Below, one piece after another: positions 15,449 through 24,104 of a stretch of DNA of 64,000 nt (its first letter is position 1; each line of letters begins with the position of its first letter). Source of the stretch: Oxalobacteraceae bacterium AB_14 (GTDB lineage: Bacteria > Pseudomonadota > Gammaproteobacteria > Burkholderiales > Burkholderiaceae_D); the NCBI GenBank assembly GCA_000381565.1, contig KB906724.1, positions 1,369,802 to 1,433,801 on the forward strand, in the 5' to 3' direction. A model generated the notes under the pieces. The model made no database searches and was not told where the DNA came from. It saw only the letters and a program-made list of their open reading frames with translations. Made by a program: the position numbers and the translations under genes.

Positions 15449-15614
15449 GCAAACAAATCCTTCGATGGAGTGCTTAGGCAGGCAGCATTGATTATGCTTC
15501 TACACTATAGCGCACTCGACACCGTCCCGTCCAAATAGCCGCTCAGCCAGGCAATGCGGCAGCACGCCGGCGGTGTGGATCCCGGCGCGTCAGTGGCGGC
15601 GCGCTCGACGGCAA

Positions 15615-16433
15615 CTAGCGTGCGTCTTTCGGTCTATCCCCCTTGGGCCAGTCATACACCCTGGGCGCGTAATCTGGCCTGGGTTGCTGCGTGAAGTAGG
15701 CGGCGACATCGACCGCTTCCTGGGCGGACAGTGTGCCGCCTTGGCCGAGCGGCATATTGTGTTTGACGAACGCGGCGGCGGTAAACATACGCGCCATCCC
15801 CGCGCCCACGTTGAATGAGTCCTTGCCCCAGACCGGCGGGAAAATATAGCCCCCTTGCGGATTCTTTGTGCCCTGTCCGTCTGCGCCGTGGCAGGACGCA
15901 CATTGCGCCGCGTAGACGGCCTTGCCGTGCTCGCGGTCAGGAACCAGCGAGGCGTCGATTTTTTCGAAACCCCGGCCGGGGACGCTGGTGCCGGTCGGCA
16001 CTCCCGTGGACAACCACTTCATGTAGGCCATGATGGCGTTCATTTCGCTTGAGTCGAACGCAAGAGGCTTGCCATTCATCGAGCGCTGAAAGCAATCGTT
16101 GATGCGTTCCTGAAGCGAAATCACCTTGCCGCCGCGTGACCTGTACTCCGGAAAGGCTCCGGCCAGGCCCACCCACGGCGACGCATGCGCGGTTGTCCCG
16201 CCATTGAGGTGGCAACTGGTGCAGTTCAGGCCATTGCCTACATTGCGCGGCAATTGCTTGTGGGTATCCGTCAGCAAGATCTTGCCACGCTTGATGGCTT
16301 CCCCCATAGGTCCGTTGGGAATCGAGGCTTCATCGGGCACTGCCATGGTCAAGGTTGTCGACTGGCTTAGCGCGGGCACGCTGAGCGCCGTCAGCATAGC
16401 CAGTGTCAACGCATGTAATTTGATGGTGTTCAA
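15615..16433 (-). CDS. tsdA: TsdA-like dihaem c-type cytochrome (probable thiosulfate dehydrogenase)
   Basis: 272 aa with a signal peptide (cleavage near residue 24, ALS-QS). Haem sites are CTSCH (about 71-75) and CASCH (about 183-187). Between them lies INDCFQRSMNGKPL, resembling the segment of TsdA that supplies the unusual cysteine ligand to haem 1. TsdA oxidises two thiosulfates to tetrathionate in the periplasm, or the reverse. It is the last gene of a minus-strand operon with a BigR-like repressor and YeeE/YedE sulfur transporters, which supports a sulfur role. It may instead act as an electron-transfer cytochrome such as TsdB or SoxA-like. Confidence 0.72.
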   Translation of the reverse strand: MNTIKLHALTLAMLTALSVPALSQSTTLTMAVPDEASIPNGPMGEAIKRGKILLTDTHKQLPRNVGNGLNCTSCHLNGGTTAHASPWVGLAGAFPEYRSRGGKVISLQERINDCFQRSMNGKPLAFDSSEMNAIMAYMKWLSTGVPTGTSVPGRGFEKIDASLVPDREHGKAVYAAQCASCHGADGQGTKNPQGGYIFPPVWGKDSFNVGAGMARMFTAAAFVKHNMPLGQGGTLSAQEAVDVAAYFTQQPRPDYAPRVYDWPKGDRPKDAR

Positions 16434-16457
16434 GGGGATACTCCTCGGGGATTGTAT

Positions 16458-16889
16458 TCAGCTAGTTCGCTTGACGGCAGTCATGCGTTCAATTATTTCA
16501 AAGACGACCATTCCAGCTACCATGGCGGCCACGAAGCCTATAGCCTTCGAATATCCGGCACCCAGCGCCACCAGCGCGGGGCCGGGGCAGAAGCCCGCCA
16601 AGCCCCAGCCGATGCCGAAGGCGGCGCTCCCCAGCACCAGCCGCAGCGTTACGTCGGCGCTGGCCGGCAGTTGGATGGGCAATCCCAGGAACGAGCGCTT
16701 GCGGCGCTGGGCTATCAGGAATGCGAGCGAACCGACCGCGATGGCGCCGGCCATGACCAGGGCCAGGGAAGGGTCCCAGTGCCCTGCCAGATCAAGAAAG
16801 TTCCGCACCTTGGCGGGATTGGCCATGCCAGAGACCATCAATCCCACGCTAAAGAGCAGTCCCGCGAACAGAGCAGTTATTGCGGTCAT
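16458..16889 (-). CDS. YeeE/YedE-family sulfur half-transporter (second subunit)
   Basis: 143 aa from ATG 16889, chosen over an upstream TTG because GGAGG sits 6 nt before it and the ATG follows the preceding stop by one base. Four predicted membrane helices. Motifs include [13 protein letters not shown] near the N-terminus and [19 protein letters not shown] (about 100-118) with the conserved Cys of the family. YeeE/YedE proteins carry thiosulfate or sulfane sulfur across the inner membrane. The half-length gene next to another half (16891-17325) resembles PmpA/PmpB-type pairs. Confidence 0.85.
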   Translation of the reverse strand: MTAITALFAGLLFSVGLMVSGMANPAKVRNFLDLAGHWDPSLALVMAGAIAVGSLAFLIAQRRKRSFLGLPIQLPASADVTLRLVLGSAAFGIGWGLAGFCPGPALVALGAGYSKAIGFVAAMVAGMVVFEIIERMTAVKRTS

Positions 16890-16890
16890 G

Positions 16891-17325
16891 TCAGCCTCCA
16901 ATCAAATGTCGTTGCACGAATACCGTCAGGAACCCTGCCGCCATGAACGTCAGCGTGGCGACCAGGGAGCGGATCGACCCGCGCGAGATGCCGCAAACGC
17001 CATGGCCGCTGGTGCAGCCGCTGGCATAACGGGTGCCGATGCCGACCAGGAAGCCGGCGACCAGGATTTCGCTCCAGCTCGCCTGTATATCGGCCACGGC
17101 CGGCTTGCCGAGCAGAGCCGCGATCACGGGGCCGGCGAGCAGGCCGATCAGGAAGGTCAGGCGCCAGGCCATATCCTTGCTAGGAAGGCTGAACAGGCCT
17201 CCGAGGATGCCGCTGATGCCAGCGATGCGGCCGTTGAACAGTATCAGCACCGCGGCCGCCGCGCCGATGATGAGGCCGCCCCCAAGGGACATGGCGGGGG
17301 TGAAGTTGGCGAGGTCTATCAGCAT
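16891..17325 (-). CDS. YeeE/YedE-family sulfur half-transporter (first subunit)
   Basis: 144 aa with four predicted membrane helices. It contains the signature [14 protein letters not shown] (about 97-110), whose cysteine is the sulfur relay residue in YeeE. It overlaps the upstream repressor gene by 7 bp and is followed by its partner subunit after one base, so the two are translationally coupled. Probably imports thiosulfate or a persulfide for the neighbouring TsdA-like enzyme or for cysteine synthesis. Confidence 0.85.
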   Translation of the reverse strand: MLIDLANFTPAMSLGGGLIIGAAAAVLILFNGRIAGISGILGGLFSLPSKDMAWRLTFLIGLLAGPVIAALLGKPAVADIQASWSEILVAGFLVGIGTRYASGCTSGHGVCGISRGSIRSLVATLTFMAAGFLTVFVQRHLIGG

Positions 17326-17657
17326 GTCGTCTCCGCTAAGGTATGGGCACAGAATTGTTGATACAGCACGGCCATGACGGCGACGGCTTGCTGGTTCGCC
17401 ACCGAATAAAAGATGTTCTTGCCATCGCGGCGCGTGCTCACCAGACCGCTTTCACGGAGCACGGTCAGTTGCTGCGACAGCGTGGGCTGGCGGACGCCGA
17501 GCAGCTTTTCCAGTTCACCTACGGACAATTCGCCTTGCGATAGCTGGCACATCACCAGCAGGCGGTCCGGATTGGCAAGAACCTTGAGCAGCGCGCAGGC
17601 GTTCGCCGCAGCAGCCTGCATCGCACCAGGGTCGATCGCGGGGTGGGTTTGATCCAT
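17319..17657 (-). CDS. ArsR-family repressor of BigR/SqrR type
   Basis: 112-aa winged-helix protein. Recognition helix region is GVRQPTLSQQLTVLRESGLV, wing is TRRDGKNIFYSV. It lacks the ArsR metal motif but has Cys37 (in VMCQLSQGE) and Cys103 (in QQFCAH), 66 residues apart, matching the spacing of the sulfane-sulfur-sensing pair of SqrR (Cys41 and Cys107). Such proteins release DNA when the cysteines form a polysulfide bridge. It is first in the operon with the two YeeE/YedE genes and the cytochrome gene, presumably repressing them through the AT-rich region at 17687-17722. Extra Cys21 and Cys112 are present. Confidence 0.85.
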   Translation of the reverse strand: MDQTHPAIDPGAMQAAAANACALLKVLANPDRLLVMCQLSQGELSVGELEKLLGVRQPTLSQQLTVLRESGLVSTRRDGKNIFYSVANQQAVAVMAVLYQQFCAHTLAETTC

Positions 17658-18042
17658 GGGGCACCTGAGATTTCAATAAGAATCAGTATATCATCTAATA
17701 TAATATGAGTATATATAATTTGTTGCATCCAGGCAGACCTTCGTGCAAGCCATGCGCTATCTCAAGATACCCTTGAACGCCGTCCGCAGCACGGGCCAAC
17801 TTCGGCGTGCGGGCCTGGGTTCGGTCGCACGCGCGTGCCGCTGGCCCTATGGTGGCATCGCGTCGGGCGTCACACGCGGCACATTCCGATATTCTTCGTC
17901 TTAGTTTTGATTCACATCATTTTTTTTATCGTGTGCGCCCCCTAGAATTGACGTGCTGCAAAGTTCTCCGTGCTCCGACGTGTTTTGACCGGTCCGGCTG
18001 AACGATGTCTTTTCTCAAAAATCTCCCCGCAAGGTAGCGCAC
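17658..18042. other. Divergent intergenic region between sulfur operon and ArsA operon
   Basis: 385 bp. The repressor-proximal end is very AT-rich (17687-17722). The rest is GC-rich, with a T-tract (TTTTTTTT at 17921-17928) about 120 bp before the ArsA start. No gene, hairpin with T-tail or convincing sigma-70 promoter is recognised. Confidence 0.4.
17687..17722 (-). promoter_or_regulatory. AT-rich candidate BigR-type operator / promoter
   Basis: A 36-bp block of almost pure A/T with partial dyad symmetry (ATATCAT at 17688-17694 against ATGAGTATAT at 17704-17713). On the minus strand TATACT (about 17685-17690) could be a -10 box. BigR-family repressors bind AT-rich palindromes overlapping the promoter. 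Assignment is by position and composition. Confidence 0.4.
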
Positions 18043-20070
18043 ATGGAAATCAAAATACTGGGTTCAGGGTGCAGCAAATGCGCATACACGGTCGCGTTGG
18101 TTGAAAAGATCGCTCATGGCGCCGGGCGGGAGATCACCCTCACCAAGGTCACGAACCCCGAGGAAATCAAGCGCCTGGGCGCGACTGCCACGCCGGCCGT
18201 CGTCATCGACGGCACGCTCGTGCACAGCGGTGGTATCCCGTCACACGAACAGGTAAAGGGATGGATGGAAGCCAAGCCGCAGGGTTTCCTGACGCGCCCG
18301 ACGCGCCACCTTTTTTTCACCGGCAAAGGCGGAGTGGGCAAGACGTCGCTGTCCGCCGCCACGGCGCTAAGCCTTGCCGATGCAGGCAAGAAAGTGCTAC
18401 TTGTCAGTACCGACGCCGCGTCGAACCTGGACCAGATGCTGGGAATAGCGCTACAAAACACAGCCATTCCCGTTGCGGGCGCACCAGGTTTGTCGGTCTT
18501 GAACATCGACCCCGACACGGCTGCGGAGTCCTATCGCCAGCGCGTGCTGGCGCAGATGGACGCCGATACCGCTGAGACAGCACGCGCAACCGTGCGCGAG
18601 CAATTGTCCGGCGCCTGCACCACGGAGATCGCGAGCTTCGACGAATTTGCCTCCCTGCTGTCCGACGACACAGATCGCTACGATCATATCGTGTTTGACA
18701 CGGCGCCGACGGGACATACCTTACGCCTGCTCAGCTTGCCTCAGGCATGGAGCGGATTTCTTGCCGGTAATGATCGCGGCGCTTCCTGCCTCGGCCCGCA
18801 CTCTGGCTTGAAGATGCAGGAAGTGCGCTTCAAGGCCGCCCTCGATGCGCTCAGTGATCTGGAGCGCACCACCGTCATCCTGGTAACACGCGCGGACACG
18901 AGTGCGATTGCCGAGGCGGCGCGCACTTCTGACGAATTGCGCACGCTGGGCCTGAACCATCAGCGTCTGGTGATCAACGGGGTATTTCACGCCAGTGATC
19001 CCGGCGACGAGGTCGCTTGTGCCATCGAAGCACTGGAGCGGCAGGCGTTGGATGCGATGCCGCAATCCCTGCGGGCTTTGCCGCAGGATCTGGTGCCGTT
19101 ACGGGCGTTCGATACGGTCGGTCTGCCAGCCTTGCGGGCCTTGCTCGCAGGCTACGTCGCCCGGATCGCTCCCTGCGCGGCGCCGGCCGAACCGTTCGAG
19201 CGCCAGCTGAGCCTGGATGCCTTGGCCGATGCATTGGCGTCGGCCGAGCATGGCCTGATCATGGTCATGGGCAAAGGCGGTGTCGGCAAGACGACCATCG
19301 CTGCCGCCCTGGCCCTCGGTTTGATTCAGCGGGGCAAGACCGTTCATTTGAGCACCACCGATCCGGCCGCCCACCTGGCCGTCACCTTGGCCGGCGACGT
19401 GCCGGGCCTGCGCGTCGATCGCATCGACCCCAAGGTGGAAACGCAGCGCTACATCGACAAGATGATGGCGGCCAAATCTCCCGGCCTCACTGCCCAGGAA
19501 CAAACCCTGTTGCTGGAAGACTTGCGTTCTCCTTGCACGGAGGAAGTTGCCGTCTTCCATGCCTTCTCGAAGATCGTTAACGAGGGGCGTAGCGCCTTTG
19601 TGGTGCTCGACACTGCGCCGACCGGGCACTCCCTGCTGCTGATGGATGCGACCGGAGCCTATCATCGACAAACGCTGCGCGAGTTTGAAGGCCGAGGCCA
19701 TGGTCGGGTGACGACGCCCTTGATGCGGCTACAGGATGCTGCGTACTGCAGGATCATTTTGGTGACGCTGCCGGAGGTGACGCCGGTTTCGCAAGCGGAG
19801 GCGCTGCAGGACGATTTGCGCCGCGCAGGGATCGAGCCTTACGCGTGGGTGATCAACAAAAGCATCTTGGCAGCCGGCACGCATGATCCGCTGCTGGCTG
19901 CGCGGGTGGAGGGCGAACGCCAGCAAATGAAGCGCATCGCAAGCGGACTGGCCACGCGCGTGTTCACCGTGCCCTGGCGCATCCGCCCACCGGTCGGATT
20001 TGTCGAACTGTCCAAGCTGGTGACGCAACAACCGGGCCCGGGCCGGTCGCAAGCAGGGAGCCCGCGATGA
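18043..20070 (+). CDS. Thioredoxin-like domain fused to double ArsA-type ATPase
   Basis: 675 aa. Residues 1-80 are a small redox thioredoxin-like domain (MTH895/TM0996 type) with the CSKC active site at 10-13 and a cis-Pro-like TATPAVVIDG. Two ArsA ATPase halves follow, with P-loops GKGGVGKTS (about 94-102) and GKGGVGKTT (about 410-418) and DTAPTGHTLRLL / DTAPTGHSLLLM signatures. The three metalloid-binding cysteines of E. coli ArsA (113, 172, 422) have counterparts at 192 (ACTTE), 249 (ASCLGP) and 498 (SPCTEE). It overlaps the next gene by 4 bp. No arsB, arsD or arsR neighbour is present, so the cargo may be arsenite or another thiophile. Confidence 0.85.
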   Translation: MEIKILGSGCSKCAYTVALVEKIAHGAGREITLTKVTNPEEIKRLGATATPAVVIDGTLVHSGGIPSHEQVKGWMEAKPQGFLTRPTRHLFFTGKGGVGKTSLSAATALSLADAGKKVLLVSTDAASNLDQMLGIALQNTAIPVAGAPGLSVLNIDPDTAAESYRQRVLAQMDADTAETARATVREQLSGACTTEIASFDEFASLLSDDTDRYDHIVFDTAPTGHTLRLLSLPQAWSGFLAGNDRGASCLGPHSGLKMQEVRFKAALDALSDLERTTVILVTRADTSAIAEAARTSDELRTLGLNHQRLVINGVFHASDPGDEVACAIEALERQALDAMPQSLRALPQDLVPLRAFDTVGLPALRALLAGYVARIAPCAAPAEPFERQLSLDALADALASAEHGLIMVMGKGGVGKTTIAAALALGLIQRGKTVHLSTTDPAAHLAVTLAGDVPGLRVDRIDPKVETQRYIDKMMAAKSPGLTAQEQTLLLEDLRSPCTEEVAVFHAFSKIVNEGRSAFVVLDTAPTGHSLLLMDATGAYHRQTLREFEGRGHGRVTTPLMRLQDAAYCRIILVTLPEVTPVSQAEALQDDLRRAGIEPYAWVINKSILAAGTHDPLLAARVEGERQQMKRIASGLATRVFTVPWRIRPPVGFVELSKLVTQQPGPGRSQAGSPR

Positions 20071-20441
20071 CGCTGTTTCGTATGCTCGCCGCAATCGCCG
20101 CAATCGCCGCCCTTGGCGCCAGCTGCACCGCGCTCGCGGATACCGATTGCACCGATCCCATCGCGGATTGGAAGCCGCGTGAAGTGTTGCGCCATCAGGT
20201 CGAGCTGCGCGGTTGGACCGTCCAGCGCATCAAGGTCGACGACGGTTGTTACGAGGTGCGAGGCACCGACCGGCTAGGTAATAGAGTGAAGGCCAAGTAT
20301 GCACCGGCGACGCTGCGCATCCGCAGCCTTGAGGTCGAATTCGGCGAACACGGCGATGCCTCCGACTACCTGCCCCCGGCGCGTCCGGCCGCTGAACAAC
20401 ACAGGGCGCGTGGCCCGCATACTCAAGGAAATAAGCAATGA
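20067..20441 (+). CDS. Periplasmic PepSY-domain protein
   Basis: 124 aa with a signal peptide (about 1-24, ends ALA-DT). The mature part is a single PepSY-like unit: CTDPIADWKPREVLRHQVELRGWTVQRIKVDDGCYEVRG, with a Cys pair (about 29 and 61) that could form a disulfide. It starts within the stop codon of the ArsA fusion (ATGA) and ends within the start of the DUF2271 gene, so the three are translationally coupled. In similar operons such proteins accompany membrane flavo-reductases; precise role unknown. Confidence 0.72.
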   Translation: MTLFRMLAAIAAIAALGASCTALADTDCTDPIADWKPREVLRHQVELRGWTVQRIKVDDGCYEVRGTDRLGNRVKAKYAPATLRIRSLEVEFGEHGDASDYLPPARPAAEQHRARGPHTQGNKQ

Positions 20442-20908
20442 AGAACATTCTTACCGGCGCCTGCCTGGCGGGCACATTGGCGCTCCCCGCAATGGCGCAG
20501 GCGCGTCCCGTCGTGCTGACCACGCAACTGCAAAATTACAGCGGCAGCGGCGCCTATCTGGCGTTCTATGTCACCGATGCCGCCGGCAATTATAAAAAGA
20601 CCTTATGGGTCGCAGGGAAGAAGTCCAAATACTATAAGCACCTGAGCGCCTGGGCGCGTGGCAGCGGGCTCGACGCGCGCGCCTACGATGGCATCAGCGG
20701 CGCCAGCGTGGGCAACGGTAAATCCCTGAAGGTCACGGTCGAACTGGCCGATACGCTGATCGATGCAGGCTATGAAATCCGCGTCGACAGCGCGGTCGAA
20801 GACGGACGCGATCATCCGGCCGATGCGCGCGCGCCGCTGACCAAGGCCGGTGCCGGCAAGCCGGTCCAGGGGCGCGGCTATATCAAAGCATTCAGCTACG
20901 ACCTGTAA
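20438..20908 (+). CDS. DUF2271-type periplasmic protein with flavinylation-like motif
   Basis: 156 aa with a signal peptide (about 1-22, ends AQA-RP). The body matches DUF2271: Y-x-A-F-Y-V-T-D near residue 40, then GKKSKYYKHLSAW. DGISGAS at 84-90 closely resembles the D-G-x-[ST]-G-A-[TS] sequence to which ApbE attaches FMN, with Ser90 as the acceptor. An apbE gene lies in the same operon (23105-24079), so this may be a covalent flavoprotein carrying electrons outside the inner membrane. It overlaps the upstream gene by 4 bp. The flavin attachment is a prediction. Confidence 0.72.
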   Translation: MKNILTGACLAGTLALPAMAQARPVVLTTQLQNYSGSGAYLAFYVTDAAGNYKKTLWVAGKKSKYYKHLSAWARGSGLDARAYDGISGASVGNGKSLKVTVELADTLIDAGYEIRVDSAVEDGRDHPADARAPLTKAGAGKPVQGRGYIKAFSYDL

Positions 20909-20916
20909 CAGACCGC

Positions 20917-23133
20917 ATGTCGCGTCGGCTACATTCCATGCTGGGCCTGTTCTGCGGCCTCCTGCTTACAGTGCTGGGGTTGACTGGCGCGCTGTTGTCG
21001 CTCGATCCGGCGCTGGACCGGCTTGGCACCACGGTGCCGAGCGGCGTCAGTGTGGCCGAGATGGCCGGCCGGGTCGCGCGCCTGTACCCAAGCGTCGAAC
21101 AGATCCAGCGCACGCCTTCAGGATCATTGATCGTCTACTATAGCTCGGACGCCGGCGACAGCGTGGTCGGCGTCGATCCGGTGAGCGGCGCGGCGACGGC
21201 CTATGCGCCGTCGGTGGTTTTTCGCTGGATCAAGCAACTGCACCGTTCCATGCTGCTCGATACGCCTGGGCGCCTGGCGGCCGGCCTGACGGCGCTGACC
21301 CTGCTGGGGCTGTGCGTTTCCGGCATGTTATTACTGGTCAAGCGCACCGGCGGCTGGCGCCAGATTGCAGCGCCGCTGCATGGCAACTGGAGTCAGCGCT
21401 GGCACGCCGAGCTCGGGCGGATCGCGATGGCGGGCCTGCTGTTGTCGGCGCTCACCGGTGCGTATATGTCGGCGGCCACCTTCGCCCTGGTTTCGGACGG
21501 GATGCAGAACGAACCGGATTTCCCCGCCGCGACCTCCGGCGGACCGCCGCAGCCGGCCGCGAGCCTGGCTGCGCTCAAGCAGGCCGACCTCGCCGACTTG
21601 CGCGAACTGGTTTTTCCGATCCCTGGCGAGCCCGCCGCGGTGTACACCCTGCGGACGATGCAGGGCGACGGCTACGTTGACCAGTCCACCGGCGCCTTGC
21701 TCACCTACCGCCCCCACAGCGTCGTGCGCGAAGGATACGAGCTGGTGTATCAGCTGCATACCGGCGAAGGCCTGTGGTGGCTTGGCCTGTTGCTCGGCGT
21801 GTGCGCGTTGGCGGCGCCCTGGCTGGCCGTCACCGGCACCATGGTGTGGTGGCGCCGCCGCCGCGCCAGGCCACGTATCCGCAACAACAGCAGCGCGCAG
21901 TCGGCGGACACGGTGATCCTGGTCGGCAGCGAGAACAACAGCACCTGGGGTTTTGCCCAGGCGTTGCACGACGCCTTGCGCGCCCATGGCCGGCAAGTCC
22001 ATACGGCGCCGATGAACCAGTTCTCTGCGCGCTATCGCAGCGCGCGCGATCTGATGCTGTTGACGGCGACCTATGGCGACGGCGGCGCTCCAGCCACGGC
22101 CAGTCGCTTCCTTGAACAACTCGAGCGGCTAGCGGCCAATCCGGCGCTGAGATTTTGCGTCCTCGGCTTTGGCGACCGGCAGTTTCCGAAATTCTGCCAG
22201 TTCGCCAGGGACGTGGACGCGGCCATGAGCGCGCATGGATGGCAGCGCGCCCTCGAGCTGGCCACGATCGATCGCCAGTCGTCGCAGGAATTCACGCGTT
22301 GGGGCGTCAGCGTCGGCGCCATGCTAGGCATTGCGCTCAAGCTCGAACATGCGCCCCCTCATCCGCGTACCTTTGCGCTACGCCTCGCGGAGCGCATCGA
22401 CTACGGCGTGCAGGAACAAGAACCGACGGCGGTGCTGCGCTTTGCCGCCACCCCGGTCCACCAGGCCCACACGGCGCCGAAGCGGCTGTTGCGGCAACCG
22501 CGGCTCCCGCATTTCGAAGCCGGCGACCTGGTCGGCGTGATGGCGCCTGGCAGTCCCGTGCCGCGCTTCTATTCATTGGCCAGTGGCGCGCGCGACGGGG
22601 TGCTCGAGATCTGCGTGCGGCGCCAGCCCGGCGGCCTGTGTTCGAGCTATCTGCATGGCCTGCAGCCGGGCGCATGCATCGAAGCGTTCATTCTGCCGAA
22701 TCCGCAATTTCGGCCGGCGTCCGGCAAGGCGCCCATCATACTGGTCGGCGCCGGCACCGGCATCGGACCGCTCGCCGGCTTCATCCGCAACAATAGCGGC
22801 CGGCACCCGATGTACCTGTACTGGGGCGGCCGCAATCCGGAATCGGACTTCCTGTATGAACCGGAGCTGCGCAACTATCTCGCCGATCGCCGGCTCACGC
22901 AGCTGCATACCGCCTTCTCGCGGGTGAAGGATGGCGTGCGCGTGCAGAACCGGCTGATCGACGATGCCGACAACCTGCGCGGCCTGATCGCGGACGGCGG
23001 CCAGGTGCTGGTGTGCGGCAGTCGCGCGATGGCCGAAAACGTCCGGCTAGCGCTGAACGAAGTGCTGGCCCCGCTCAAGCTGGATGTCCAGTTCCTCAAG
23101 AACCATGGAAGATATCGTGAAGACGTCTTTTGA
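20917..23133 (+). CDS. PepSY-TM / flavodoxin / FNR-type membrane flavoreductase
   Basis: 738 aa. Domain order: PepSY-associated membrane region with helices near 9-30, 128-147, 170-190 and about 290-312 and conserved His residues; flavodoxin-like FMN domain (VGSENNSTWGFAQAL about 335, LTATYGDGGAP about 390); FAD-binding domain with RFYSLAS (about 550); NAD(P)H domain with LVGAGTGIGPLAGF (about 612) and CGSRAMAENV. It resembles sulfite-reductase-alpha-like flavoproteins fused to PepSY_TM, which pass electrons from NADPH through the membrane, for example to ferric complexes or periplasmic flavoproteins. It follows the DUF2271 gene by 8 bp and overlaps apbE. Confidence 0.85.
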   Translation: MSRRLHSMLGLFCGLLLTVLGLTGALLSLDPALDRLGTTVPSGVSVAEMAGRVARLYPSVEQIQRTPSGSLIVYYSSDAGDSVVGVDPVSGAATAYAPSVVFRWIKQLHRSMLLDTPGRLAAGLTALTLLGLCVSGMLLLVKRTGGWRQIAAPLHGNWSQRWHAELGRIAMAGLLLSALTGAYMSAATFALVSDGMQNEPDFPAATSGGPPQPAASLAALKQADLADLRELVFPIPGEPAAVYTLRTMQGDGYVDQSTGALLTYRPHSVVREGYELVYQLHTGEGLWWLGLLLGVCALAAPWLAVTGTMVWWRRRRARPRIRNNSSAQSADTVILVGSENNSTWGFAQALHDALRAHGRQVHTAPMNQFSARYRSARDLMLLTATYGDGGAPATASRFLEQLERLAANPALRFCVLGFGDRQFPKFCQFARDVDAAMSAHGWQRALELATIDRQSSQEFTRWGVSVGAMLGIALKLEHAPPHPRTFALRLAERIDYGVQEQEPTAVLRFAATPVHQAHTAPKRLLRQPRLPHFEAGDLVGVMAPGSPVPRFYSLASGARDGVLEICVRRQPGGLCSSYLHGLQPGACIEAFILPNPQFRPASGKAPIILVGAGTGIGPLAGFIRNNSGRHPMYLYWGGRNPESDFLYEPELRNYLADRRLTQLHTAFSRVKDGVRVQNRLIDDADNLRGLIADGGQVLVCGSRAMAENVRLALNEVLAPLKLDVQFLKNHGRYREDVF

Positions 23134-24079
23134 ATCGCCGGCCCCGCGGCGCTACAGCCTGAACGGCGCGACGATGGGCACACGCTATACCGCCGTCTTC
23201 TACGCTCCGGCATTGATGAACGCCACGGCGATCGGCGCCAGCCTGTTTGCCGCCGTGGACGAGGTCGACCGGCAAATGTCGAGCTGGAACCCAGCCTCTG
23301 ATCTCTGCCGCGTCAACGCCGCCCCCGACAATGTCTGGATCGGCATACCGGACCAGCTGGCCGAAGTGCTTGAAACCGGCGTGCGGGTGGGCCTGGCATC
23401 GAAGGGCGCCTTCGACATCGGCCTGGGCGCGTTGGTCGAGGCGTGGGGATTTGGTCCCGCGCGGCGGCCGGTGCAGGCGCCGCCCGGCGCACAGGTCGGC
23501 GCCTGCAACGGCGCCGCCGGCCTGGAGATCGACCGCGCTGGACTTCGGGTACGCAAACGGACGCCTGTTTGCCTGGACTTATCGGGCATTGCGAAAGGCT
23601 ACGGCGTCGACCGGCTGGCACAGTGTCTTGATCGATGGGGCGTCGCCAATTACCTGGTCGGCATCGACGGCGAGATGCGTGCGCGTGGCTGCAAACCGGA
23701 CGGCCAAGCCTGGACGGTGGCGATAGAGAAGCCCGCATACGGTGTGCGCGAGCTGGCTGGCGCAATGGAACTGGTGGACACGGCGATCGCGACTTCCGGC
23801 GACTATCGGCGCTGGCTTGACGTAGGGGGGCGGCGTTACTCGCATACGATGGACGCCGCCACGCAGCAACCGGTGCAAAGCGACTTGGCCGGCGTGACGG
23901 TGCTGGCTCCGACATGCATGCTGGCCGACGCCTGGGCGACGGCGTTGATGGTGTTGGGGCAGCATGCGGGCGGGAGCCTGGCCCGCGAGCTCGGCATGGA
24001 CGCCCTGTTCATCTTGCGTGAGGGCGGCGGGCTGCGGGAAGTCTGGATTGCCGGCAAAGACGCGGGGACTGAGGTGTAG
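23105..24079 (+). CDS. apbE: FAD:protein FMN transferase ApbE
   Basis: 324 aa from ATG 23105, overlapping the reductase gene by 29 bp; a start at 23084 is also open. ApbE features: GATMGTRY near residue 19, SSWNPASDLCRVN near residue 60, LDLSGIAKGYGVDRL (about 160), IDGEMRARG and GDYRRWLDVGGRRYSHTMDA (about 228-247, metal/FAD-binding). No signal peptide or lipobox is evident, unlike many ApbE proteins. It transfers FMN from FAD to Thr/Ser of target proteins; the DUF2271 product of this operon is the most likely substrate. Confidence 0.9.
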   Translation: MEDIVKTSFESPAPRRYSLNGATMGTRYTAVFYAPALMNATAIGASLFAAVDEVDRQMSSWNPASDLCRVNAAPDNVWIGIPDQLAEVLETGVRVGLASKGAFDIGLGALVEAWGFGPARRPVQAPPGAQVGACNGAAGLEIDRAGLRVRKRTPVCLDLSGIAKGYGVDRLAQCLDRWGVANYLVGIDGEMRARGCKPDGQAWTVAIEKPAYGVRELAGAMELVDTAIATSGDYRRWLDVGGRRYSHTMDAATQQPVQSDLAGVTVLAPTCMLADAWATALMVLGQHAGGSLARELGMDALFILREGGGLREVWIAGKDAGTEV

Positions 24080-24104
24080 CTCCCTTCGCCCTTGCCCTAG
24101 GCGC

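Noticed and set aside
17807-18001. 64-codon frame before the ArsA fusion gene
   Set aside because: No ribosome-binding site and no protein-like composition; it lies in a regulatory region.
18043-20070. Classical arsenic-resistance operon
   Set aside because: Only an ArsA-like protein is present; arsB/acr3, arsC, arsD and an ArsR beside it are missing. The ArsR-family gene at 17319 is of BigR/SqrR type and belongs to the sulfur operon.
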